From NCBI GenBank assembly GCA_050741255.1, contig JBOIEQ010000122.1, positions 1 through 12,479 on the forward strand: a stretch of 12,479 bases of DNA, read 5' to 3'. The notes beneath the pieces are model-generated. The model did not search any database. It was not told the origin of the DNA and saw only the letters and a program-made list of their open reading frames with translations. The translations under genes were made by a program, and so were the position numbers. This DNA is from CAZXNF01 sp050741255. GTDB lineage: Bacteria; Pseudomonadota; Gammaproteobacteria; Burkholderiales; SG8-41. This document shows positions 5,958-12,332 of this stretch, piece by piece (position 1 is the stretch's first letter; every line of letters begins with the position of its first letter).

Positions 5958-7472
5958 TCAGGCGTTGACGTTCACGTGGCGCGCCTGCCGCAGAACGGCC
6001 GCGCGCAGGGTCTTGCGGCCGACGGACAGGCCCGCCGCCATGAACGACAGCCGCCCCTTCGCGCCGCTCGCTTCGTAGTCGGCCACCAGCGCTGCCACGG
6101 CCGTCTCGCGCGGCACGCCCAGTTCCGCGGTCAGGAAGGTGAACACGAACTCGAACAACCGCTCGAGCGCCATCTCGTGCGTCTTGCCGGTGGTCGCGAA
6201 CAGCCAGTCGGTGAAGCGCAGGAAGCGGTCGAAGGGCGCGTCCGCCAGCAGCAGCGGGAGCGCGTGCGGAAAGCGGCCCGAGTTGCCGACCATGTCCCAG
6301 TAGCGCGCGAAGCGGCTAACCCGCTGCACCGTCGCGAAGTCCATGCGGTCGGTGGCGAGGATGTTGTACGGCGGGTCCGGGTTGTAGCGCATCGCGAAAG
6401 CGTCGGTGTGGCGCGCGATCGGCGTGCCGCGCAGGCGCTTCAGGATCCCGACCTGGATTTCGTGCGGGCGCAGCGCGTGCAGGCGGTCGAAGCCGCGGCC
6501 GAAGGTGGCGAGGTCCTCGCCCGGCAGCCCGGCGATCAGGTCGGCATGGATGTGGGCATGCGACTGTTCGCGCAGCCACACGATGTTCTCGCCCGCGCGA
6601 TCGTTGTCCTGGCGGCGCGAGATCCGCGCCTGCACCTCGGGATCGAAGGTCTGGATGCCGACCTCGAACTGCAGGGACCCCGCCGGGAAGCGCGCGATCA
6701 GCACTTTCAGGCGCTCGGGCAGATGATCGGGCACCACTTCGAAATGCACGAACAGCCGGTCGTCCAGTCGTTCGAGGAAGAACTGCAGGATGCGCTCGCC
6801 CGTGGCGGCCTTCAGGTTGAAGGTGCGGTCCACGAAACGGAAATGCCGCGCGCCGCGGGCGTGCAGCTTGGCCAGCTCCGCGAGAAAGGCCTCGGTCTCG
6901 AACGGCCACGCGGTCTTGTCGAGCGCCGACAGGCAGAATTCGCACTTGAACGGGCAGCCGCGGGAGGCCTCCACGTAGAGGAAGCGCTGCGCGATGTCGG
7001 TATCGTCGTAGAGGTCGTAAGGCGGCACGAGCGTGGCGAGCGGGGGCTGCTCGCCGGCGATGACTTTCTGCGCCGGCCGTTCGCCCGCCATCAGCGCGCT
7101 CGCCAGCTTCGCGAACGACACGTCCGCCCAGCCGGTGATCACGTAGTCGGCCAGCGTGCAGATGCGCTGCTCGTCCACCTCGTGGCTTACCTCCGGACCG
7201 CCGATGATGACGATCACCTCGGGCGCGACCTGCTTCAGCTGCGCGACGGCCCGCGTGGTCTCCTCCACGTTCCAGATGTAGACACCGAAACCGACGATGC
7301 GGGGCTGGCGCGCGAGGATCTGCTCGACCATATCCACCGGCCGCGCGCCGAGCACGAACTCGAGGATCTCCGCCTCCGGCTGCAGCGCGCCGAGATTCGC
7401 CTTCAGCCAGCGCAGCCCGAGCGAGGCGTGGACGTAGCGGGCATTGATCGTGCTGAGGACGATGGCGGACAT
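5958..7472 (-). CDS. B12-binding-type radical SAM enzyme with DUF4080-like C-terminus
   Basis: A 504-residue protein. Residues 1-140 form a cobalamin-binding-type Rossmann domain (MSAIVLSTINARYVHASLGLR; IVGFGVYIWNVEET; VIVIIGGPEVSHE). It lacks the DxHxxG motif, so any B12 would bind base-off without a histidine ligand, or not at all. The radical SAM core starts at EASRGCPFKCEFC, with the three [4Fe-4S] cysteines C173, C177 and C180. Core strands continue through FRFVDRTFN, FEVVPDH, LQFEVGIQT and HADLIAGLPGE. The C-terminal ~150 residues (from MRYNPDPPYNIL) match the DUF4080-type tail. Substrate and reaction are unknown for this family. The ATG lies 3 nt after the stop of the triple-Rid gene, so the two are probably translationally coupled. 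Confidence 0.88.
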   Translation of the reverse strand: MSAIVLSTINARYVHASLGLRWLKANLGALQPEAEILEFVLGARPVDMVEQILARQPRIVGFGVYIWNVEETTRAVAQLKQVAPEVIVIIGGPEVSHEVDEQRICTLADYVITGWADVSFAKLASALMAGERPAQKVIAGEQPPLATLVPPYDLYDDTDIAQRFLYVEASRGCPFKCEFCLSALDKTAWPFETEAFLAELAKLHARGARHFRFVDRTFNLKAATGERILQFFLERLDDRLFVHFEVVPDHLPERLKVLIARFPAGSLQFEVGIQTFDPEVQARISRRQDNDRAGENIVWLREQSHAHIHADLIAGLPGEDLATFGRGFDRLHALRPHEIQVGILKRLRGTPIARHTDAFAMRYNPDPPYNILATDRMDFATVQRVSRFARYWDMVGNSGRFPHALPLLLADAPFDRFLRFTDWLFATTGKTHEMALERLFEFVFTFLTAELGVPRETAVAALVADYEASGAKGRLSFMAAGLSVGRKTLRAAVLRQARHVNVNA

Positions 7473-7475
7473 GGA

Positions 7476-8780
7476 TCAGGGCACGTAGACCCACAAATCG
7501 AGCTGGACCGTGCAGCCCGGGACCGGAAGGAAGGGCACTTTCACCGCCGAGAAGGGCAGATGCTGGCCGGGCAGATGCTCGGCCCAGACGTCGTATGCCC
7601 CCTGGAACTCGGTGAGGTCAGTGTGGTACTGCTGCACGCGCACCACGTTCGCGAGCGAGGTGCCGGTCTTGCGGCAGAGTTTCTCCGCGTTCGTCAGCAG
7701 GTGGTCCATCTGCGCCCGGATGCCGGAGCCGAAATACGGCTGCGCGGGATCATGCCGGGCGGCGGAAACAAGCCCGTTGCGGTCGATCGCCAGCATCCCC
7801 GAAATGAACAGCAGGTCGCCCGCCCGCACGGCCTGGCTGTAGCCACCGAACGCCGGCAGCACGCCCGCGTCGATGATGCGCTTGCGGGTGCGGCCGCCGT
7901 CGCGCAGCGCGATCGCGTTGATCTCGATGCGCGCGTCGGTCAGAAAGAAGCCCGGCGTCGCGGTCGGAATCAGCGTCACCGCCGGTTTCGCCCGCGGGAA
8001 ATACTTGTCGAGCACCTGGTTCAACGGCGCGAAATCATTCACGTCGCGCAGGTACACCTGCAGCTTCACCACGTTCGCCAGCGACGACCCGGCCGCCTTC
8101 AGGGCCGGCTCGATCTTGCGCTTGAGGATCAACTCCGCCTCGAGACGGATCGGCATGCCCTTCCACAGGTGGCCCTCGGGCATGCGCGCTTCGGCCGCGA
8201 GGCCCTCGCCGAAGCGCAGCCCGTCGGCCATGCGGCCGGCGATGAACACGAAGTCGCCTGCCGCGAGCGCCAGGCTGTAGCCGGAGGACGCATGCACCTC
8301 CTGATCCTTGGGCCGGATGTGCACCGCACGAAAGCCGGGGCCGGGCACGATGCCCAGCATGTGCACCTCGATTTCCTGGTCCTTCAGCAGCAGGCCTTCC
8401 GCGAGGGTGGAAGTGCTGGGCGGAATGTGGTCCTTCATGACCGCGCGCCGCACGTCGTGATAAAGCTCGACGGCACGCGGCACGGTGTAGTTCTGGTCCA
8501 CGCGCACGACGTTGCGCAGTTCGGTGCCGCCGGCCTGCATCACGGTCTGCACGTTGCGGAAAATCTGCGCGGCTTCGCGCTGCAATTTCGGCCGGTCCCA
8601 GCCCGGCAACTCCGCACGCACCACCTCCGGCGTGATCGGGCCGGCGAAGTTCCGCACCGCCTTGTGGCCGGTGGCGAACACCCAGCGGCCCGCGCGCACG
8701 CCGGGCGCGTAGCGGATGTTGCCTTTGGGAAACGTGACGGGGAGCAGCGGTTTTACGACCGCTTTGGACTTCATGGACAT
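7476..8780 (-). CDS. Triple-domain Rid (YjgF/YER057c/UK114) family protein
   Basis: A 434-residue protein that appears to be three Rid-like domains in tandem: about residues 19-145, 150-293 and 298-433. Each has the Rid pattern: a G-x-x-x-F-I/A-x-G strand (WVFATGHK, FVFIAGRM, LLFISGML), a long helix ending AGG/AGSSLANVV or TGTSLANVV, and a last strand such as IEVHMLGI, RIEINAIAL or QLDLWVYV. Classical RidA deaminates reactive enamine/imine intermediates made by PLP enzymes, using an arginine in P-A-R-S. Here that site reads IPPSTS (119-124), RAKPAV (263-268) and LPFSAV (408-413), so no domain keeps the arginine. The protein is probably not a standard imine deaminase. The start at 8780 has AGAGGA 7 nt upstream; a second ATG two codons later is possible. 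It heads the unit with the radical SAM enzyme. Confidence 0.85.
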   Translation of the reverse strand: MSMKSKAVVKPLLPVTFPKGNIRYAPGVRAGRWVFATGHKAVRNFAGPITPEVVRAELPGWDRPKLQREAAQIFRNVQTVMQAGGTELRNVVRVDQNYTVPRAVELYHDVRRAVMKDHIPPSTSTLAEGLLLKDQEIEVHMLGIVPGPGFRAVHIRPKDQEVHASSGYSLALAAGDFVFIAGRMADGLRFGEGLAAEARMPEGHLWKGMPIRLEAELILKRKIEPALKAAGSSLANVVKLQVYLRDVNDFAPLNQVLDKYFPRAKPAVTLIPTATPGFFLTDARIEINAIALRDGGRTRKRIIDAGVLPAFGGYSQAVRAGDLLFISGMLAIDRNGLVSAARHDPAQPYFGSGIRAQMDHLLTNAEKLCRKTGTSLANVVRVQQYHTDLTEFQGAYDVWAEHLPGQHLPFSAVKVPFLPVPGCTVQLDLWVYVP

Positions 8781-8800
8781 CGGTGCATCCTCTCGGGGAT

Positions 8801-8816
8801 CGGAACGAACGGTCCG
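8801..8816. promoter_or_regulatory. Imperfect palindrome beside the triple-Rid promoter, candidate operator
   Basis: CGGAACGAACGGTCCG: 12 of 16 positions are symmetric (CGGA-n-CG-nn-CG-n-TCCG). It starts next to the TATAAT box on its downstream side, so a bound repressor would block transcription of the Rid/radical SAM unit. Confidence 0.3.
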
Positions 8817-8822
8817 ATTATA
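8817..8822 (-). promoter_or_regulatory. Perfect -10 box ahead of the triple-Rid gene
   Basis: TATAAT on the minus strand (8822-8817), 36 nt upstream of the ATG at 8780. I find no good -35 hexamer at 16-18 nt, so the promoter may depend on an activator. Confidence 0.45.
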
Positions 8823-8921
8823 GGCGCGCACGGGCACGCACCGGCGCATGGCATGAACGCACCGCCACTGTGCAATCGAGCGTGCCTGCGCGCGACGCTT
8901 CTACCGACACGCCGCGCAGCG

Positions 8922-8927
8922 CATAAT
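8922..8927 (+). promoter_or_regulatory. Candidate -10 box of the second Bug receptor gene
   Basis: CATAAT, 5 of 6 matches to TATAAT, 23 nt ahead of the ATG at 8951. No convincing -35 box is present. AAGGAG lies downstream, 7 nt before the ATG. Confidence 0.35.
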
Positions 8928-8950
8928 TGGCCCTCTCAAGGAGACTGTTG

Positions 8951-9922
8951 ATGAAGCGCTTCGCGTTGCTGTCGCTCGTCCTGCTCGTGTCCGCCGCCGC
9001 GGGCGCCGCCGATCCTGTCAAGGACTACCCCGTACGGCCGGTCCGCCTCGTCAATCCCTTCCCGCCCGGCGGCAGCAGCGATCCGTCATGCCGCCTGCTC
9101 GCCGACGGCCTCGGCAAGGCGCTCGGCCAGCAGTTCGTCGTCGACAACCGCGGCGGCGGCAACGGCAACATCGGCACCGCGCTCGTCGCCCGCGCCACCC
9201 CGGACGGCTACACCCTGCTGTTCGGTTCCGGAACGACCTTCACGATCAACCCCTTCGTCTACAGCAGCCTGGGGTTCGATCCGGCGAAGGACATCGCCCC
9301 CATCATCAAGTTCGGGGCGGTGCCGAACGTGCTGGTCGTCCATCCGTCCATGCCCGTGCGCACGCTCGCGGAATTCACCGCCTACGTGAAATCCAAACAG
9401 GGCGAGCTCAACTACGCCTCGGCGGGCAACGGCAGCAGCATGCACCTTGCCTCCGAGCTGTACCAGAAGATGACCGGCACGAAGATGCAGCACATCCCGT
9501 ACGTGTCGCCCGGGCTCGCCACGCAGGACACGATGGCCAACCGCACGCAGCTGATCTTTCACCTGATTCCGGCGGTGGCGCAGCAGGTGAATGCCAACAA
9601 CCTGCGCGCGCTGGCCGTGCTCGCGCCCACGCGCTCCGCGGTGCTGCCGGACGTGCCGACGACGAAGGAAGCGGGCATGCCCGGACTGGAAGCCGGTACC
9701 TGGTACACGGTGATGGCGCCGGCCGGCGTGCCCAAGCCGGTGATCGCGAAGGTGAATCAGGAAGTGAACAAGCTCCTCGCCGACCCCGCGTTCCGCAAAC
9801 GCGTCACCGAAATGGGATTGACCGTCATGGGCGGCACGCCCGAAGACGTCACCGTCTTCATCGGCACCGAGGCGAAACGCTGGTCGGAAGTCGTGAAGAC
9901 CGCCGGCATCAAGGTCGACTAG
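8951..9922 (+). CDS. Bug-family periplasmic solute receptor, diverged copy
   Basis: A 323-residue secreted receptor with a Sec signal peptide at residues 1-20 (MKRFALLSLVLLVSAAAGAA). Bug landmarks follow: YPVRPVRLVNPFPPGGSSD, VVDNRGGGNGNIGTALVA, GELNYASAGNGSSMHLASELY, VLPDVPTTKEAG. It differs from the copy at 3304-4275 across most of the mature chain. The segment that usually reads YKGxxPAxTDLxxGQVxxMF is here HIPYVSPGLATQDTMANRTQLIF, and the first ligand loop continues GSSDPSCRLLA. A different ligand is therefore likely (inference). AAGGAG 7 nt before the ATG supports the start. The gene is monocistronic and divergent from the triple-Rid gene. It meets the dioxygenase gene tail to tail with 10 nt between stops. 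Confidence 0.92.
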   Translation: MKRFALLSLVLLVSAAAGAADPVKDYPVRPVRLVNPFPPGGSSDPSCRLLADGLGKALGQQFVVDNRGGGNGNIGTALVARATPDGYTLLFGSGTTFTINPFVYSSLGFDPAKDIAPIIKFGAVPNVLVVHPSMPVRTLAEFTAYVKSKQGELNYASAGNGSSMHLASELYQKMTGTKMQHIPYVSPGLATQDTMANRTQLIFHLIPAVAQQVNANNLRALAVLAPTRSAVLPDVPTTKEAGMPGLEAGTWYTVMAPAGVPKPVIAKVNQEVNKLLADPAFRKRVTEMGLTVMGGTPEDVTVFIGTEAKRWSEVVKTAGIKVD

Positions 9923-9935
9923 ACGGCATCGTCTA
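9920..9935. terminator. Hairpin built from two opposing stop codons
   Basis: TAGACG-GCAT-CGTCTA: a perfect 6-bp stem with a 4-nt loop. The plus-strand TAG (9920-9922) of the Bug gene and the minus-strand TAG (9935-9933) of the dioxygenase gene are its two outer arms. It is symmetric, so it would form in both transcripts. There is no T-tract, so efficient intrinsic termination is doubtful. Confidence 0.35.
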
Positions 9936-10766
9936 CGCCGCCGCGCGTTCAGCCTCACGCAGGCGGGCGGCCAGGGCTTCGATGCCGCACCCGAACAGAT
10001 ACGCATCCATCGCGAGCGCGCCCCAGGTCGTGTCGGCGTGGATGCGCTTTGCCGCGGCAGCCTCGCCGGCTGCGCCCAGCGCCACGTAGAGCGGCAGCAG
10101 GTGTTCGTCGGTCGGGTGGTTGCGCGCCGCTTCCGGCGCCTGCGCGCGATAATCCAGCACATCGGCAGCGGCGCCCGCTTCCAGCCGCGCGCCCATCCAG
10201 TCCACGAAGCCGCGCATCCACGCGGGTTCCTGCGGATCGTTGCGCCGCGCGAACACTTCGCGCAGATTGTGCGTGATGCTGCCGGAGCCGACGATCAGCA
10301 CGCCCTCGTCTGCCAGCGGCGCGAGCGCGCGGCCGACGCGGAAATGGTGTTCAGGGCCGAGATGGCTCTGGATCGAGAGCGGCACCACGGGCACATCGCG
10401 CCCGGGATACGCATGCAGTAGCGGCACCCAAGCGCCGTGATCGAGCCCGCGCGCGCCATCGATGTCCGCCTGAAACCCCGCAGCCCGCAGCAGATCCCGC
10501 GCCTGCGCCGCGACGTCCGGCGCGCCCGCCGCCTCGTAGCGCAAACGATAAAGTGCCTCCGGAAATCCGCCGAAGTCGTGGATTGTTTCCGGCCGGGGCG
10601 CCGCACCCACCGCCGGCTGCGCCGTTTCCCAGTGCGCGGTCGCGATCAGGATCGCGAGTGGACGCGGCAGCACCTGCCCCAGCGCCCGCAGGAAACGGGT
10701 GGTGCCGTTGTCTTCCACGGCGAGCGTGGGCGCGCCATGGGATACGAATAGGGTAGGCAGGGTCAT
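9933..10766 (-). CDS. ygiD: YgiD/DODA-type class III extradiol ring-cleavage dioxygenase
   Basis: A 277-residue LigB-superfamily protein of the 4,5-DOPA dioxygenase type. It opens MTLPTLFVSHGAP and has LIATAHWET, TIHDFGGFPEALY, GLDHGAWVPL, GSGSITHNL and NHPTDEHLLPL in the family order. By analogy with E. coli YgiD, the metal ligands and catalytic residues would be H10, H45 and H166, with H222 as the active-site histidine; H110 is also conserved. Family knowledge: plant and bacterial DODA enzymes open the catechol ring of DOPA, and bacterial YgiD is zinc-bound with a poorly defined natural substrate. AAGGA lies 7 nt before the ATG. The gene stands alone on its strand, so context gives no pathway. 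The symbol follows E. coli naming. Confidence 0.9.
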   Translation of the reverse strand: MTLPTLFVSHGAPTLAVEDNGTTRFLRALGQVLPRPLAILIATAHWETAQPAVGAAPRPETIHDFGGFPEALYRLRYEAAGAPDVAAQARDLLRAAGFQADIDGARGLDHGAWVPLLHAYPGRDVPVVPLSIQSHLGPEHHFRVGRALAPLADEGVLIVGSGSITHNLREVFARRNDPQEPAWMRGFVDWMGARLEAGAAADVLDYRAQAPEAARNHPTDEHLLPLYVALGAAGEAAAAKRIHADTTWGALAMDAYLFGCGIEALAARLREAERAAA

Positions 10767-10800
10767 GCGGCGTTCCTTCCGATCCTGCTTTCATGGGGGC

Positions 10801-10830
10801 GGAACGCGGGGGATCAATCCCCGCCGTTCC
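10801..10830. repeat. Long hairpin between divergent genes
   Basis: GGAACG (10801-10806) pairs with CGTTCC (10825-10830). Then C10807-GGGG pairs with CCCC-G (10819-10823), leaving one bulged base (C10824) and a loop around GATCAAT. It lies 35 nt ahead of the ygiD start, inside its likely leader or operator. The strand and role cannot be decided from the sequence. Confidence 0.4.
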
Positions 10831-10860
10831 CGTTTCCGGACGCAAGTCACGCCATCGCCC

Positions 10861-10888
10861 TTGTCTGCTAATCTTGCGCCCTTATTTT
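10861..10888 (+). promoter_or_regulatory. Candidate promoter of the 134-residue protein gene
   Basis: TTGTCT (10861-10866) and TATTTT (10883-10888) are separated by 16 nt, each with 4 of 6 consensus matches, ending 26 nt ahead of the ATG at 10915. Confidence 0.35.
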
Positions 10889-10914
10889 CACCCTTTCGGA
10901 ACCGCGAGGCAGCC

Positions 10915-11319
10915 ATGGCAGAACGACCCGATGACCGCATGATGGATCTCAAGATGGACGCCGCCGGCGTCTACAAGGAGGAGATCTACACCGACCGCAA
11001 GGTCGGCACCATCCGCGCGCTGGTGCCCGTGAAAAGCGACGGCACCCCCGACACCGCCCGCAAGACGCTCTACATGGGCGAAGCGCAGATCCTCACGCAG
11101 GTCGGCGCGCTGCCGGTCAATTTCGAGATCGAAGCGACCTCGCTGGACGACGCGATCACGCAGTACGCGCCGGCCGCCAAGGAAGGCGTCGAACGCACCG
11201 TGCGCGAACTGCAGGAAATGCGCCGCCAGCAGGCGTCTTCCATCGTGGTGCCGGGCGCGGGCGGGATGGGTGGCATGCCGCCGGGGATGGGCGGCAGCGG
11301 CAAGATCCAGATACCGTAG
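10915..11319 (+). CDS. Conserved-looking cytoplasmic protein of unknown function
   Basis: A 134-residue soluble protein that I cannot assign to a named family. Residues 1-80 look like a compact beta-rich domain (GVYKEEIYTDRKVGTIRALVPVK, then GEAQILTQVGALPVNFEIEA). An amphipathic helix follows at about 78-107 (LDDAITQYAPAAKEGVERTV and RELQEMRRQQ), then ASSIVVPGAGG. The tail, residues 113-130, is rich in glycine and methionine (GGMGGMPPGMGGSG) and ends KIQIP. There is no signal peptide or membrane segment. GAGG 5 nt before the ATG supports the start. The coding pattern is normal for this genome and the reading frame is clean. It meets the dehydrogenase gene tail to tail with 2 nt between stops. 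Confidence 0.8.
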   Translation: MAERPDDRMMDLKMDAAGVYKEEIYTDRKVGTIRALVPVKSDGTPDTARKTLYMGEAQILTQVGALPVNFEIEATSLDDAITQYAPAAKEGVERTVRELQEMRRQQASSIVVPGAGGMGGMPPGMGGSGKIQIP

Positions 11320-11321
11320 TT

Positions 11322-12209
11322 TTACTGCAGCCCGCGCCGCACCCAGCGCGCGGGCAGCAGCGAGGCATCCCCCCCGCCCAGCCCTTCGCGCGACGCTTCG
11401 TCGTAGCAATCGAGCGCGCGCTCCGTCACCGGCAGCGCACGCCCGAGCGCACGCGCCTCGGCGATCATGGTCCGCATGTCCTTGCGGATGGAATCGATGT
11501 CGAAGGTCACTGCGCCCGGATCTTTTCCGGCGAGCGTCGCCGCGAGCATGGGTCCGCGCGATTTCAGGACATTGGGCCCGCCCGAGGTGTCGGCGAAGAT
11601 GTCCATCAGCCGCGCCGGCTCCAGCCCCAGCGGCTTGCACAGGGACAGCGCCTCGCCGAGCGCCTGGTACCAGACCATCAGCGGCAGGTTGATCGCGAGC
11701 TTCATGCTCTCCCCTGCCCCGACCGGCCCTACGTGCTCCACACGGCGGCACAGGTGATCGAGCACGGGCCGCGCGCGCGCCACGTCTTCCGCGGCGCCGC
11801 CCGCGAAACCGAACAGCTTGCCCTCCTTCGCCGGGCCCACGGAGCCGCCCACCGGGCAGTCGATCAACGACGCGCCCTTCGCCTTCACCCGCTCGGCCAA
11901 TGCGATCTGCACGTCCGGCCGCACGGTACTCATCTCCACGAACAGCTTGCCCGCCACCCTGGCCGACAGCAGCCCATCCTTGCCCTCGTACGCGACCTTG
12001 ATCGCGGCGGCGTCGGTCAGGATCGACAATATCAGTTCGACTTCCTCCGCCAATGCAGCCGGCGTTGCCGCAACGCGCGCGCCCGCAGCGGCCAGGCCCT
12101 TTGTTTTCTCCGCGGTGCGGTTCCACACCGTCACCGCATGACCGAGCCCGAGCAGGCGCTGCGCGATGACCGCGCCCATCCGGCCGATGCCTACCACACC
12201 GATCTTCAT
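11322..12209 (-). CDS. NAD(P)-dependent beta-hydroxyacid dehydrogenase (3-hydroxyisobutyrate dehydrogenase family)
   Basis: A 295-residue oxidoreductase. Its N-terminus MKIGVVGIGRMG gives the dinucleotide motif G7-x-G9-x-x-G12, followed by VTVWNRTAEKT. The substrate-binding signature reads DCPVGGSVGPAKEGKL, close to the D-x-P-V-S-G-G-x-x-x-A-x-x-G-x-L of the family. The presumed catalytic lysine is K170 in GAGESMKLAINL. The C-terminal half is the usual all-helical domain, and the length is normal (about 290). N31-R32 in the second-strand region (WNRT) suits NADP(H), as in the succinic-semialdehyde/glyoxylate reductase branch; this is inference. I chose the ATG at 12209 because the Rossmann strand begins at once and GAGAGG lies 4 nt upstream. 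The exact substrate is not readable. Confidence 0.88.
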   Translation of the reverse strand: MKIGVVGIGRMGAVIAQRLLGLGHAVTVWNRTAEKTKGLAAAGARVAATPAALAEEVELILSILTDAAAIKVAYEGKDGLLSARVAGKLFVEMSTVRPDVQIALAERVKAKGASLIDCPVGGSVGPAKEGKLFGFAGGAAEDVARARPVLDHLCRRVEHVGPVGAGESMKLAINLPLMVWYQALGEALSLCKPLGLEPARLMDIFADTSGGPNVLKSRGPMLAATLAGKDPGAVTFDIDSIRKDMRTMIAEARALGRALPVTERALDCYDEASREGLGGGDASLLPARWVRRGLQ

Positions 12210-12228
12210 GTGACCTCTCCCTGATGCC

Positions 12229-12242
12229 CGCGTCATGACGCG
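12229..12242. promoter_or_regulatory. 14-bp perfect palindrome upstream of the dehydrogenase gene
   Basis: CGCGTCATGACGCG is fully symmetric and ends 19 nt before the dehydrogenase ATG at 12209, just beyond its Shine-Dalgarno. This position suits a repressor operator overlapping the transcription start. Confidence 0.4.
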
Positions 12243-12332
12243 AGCGCGCATGCTACCAAAGCCCTGCGGACCGCCGGAGGTCGCACGTTACAATCGGCGA
12301 ACGCGCGCAACCTACGGGGCGCCGCAGCCGCC

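Noticed and set aside
5976..8951. A 991-codon open frame on the plus strand opposite the radical SAM and triple-Rid genes
   Set aside because: Its translation is rich in H, R, Q and E without domain motifs, as expected antisense to GC-rich genes. Both minus-strand genes have clear families and ribosome binding sites.
10888..12126. A 412-codon minus-strand frame covering both the 134-residue gene and the dehydrogenase
   Set aside because: It is out of frame with the dehydrogenase Rossmann motif and gives an R/G-rich translation without domains.
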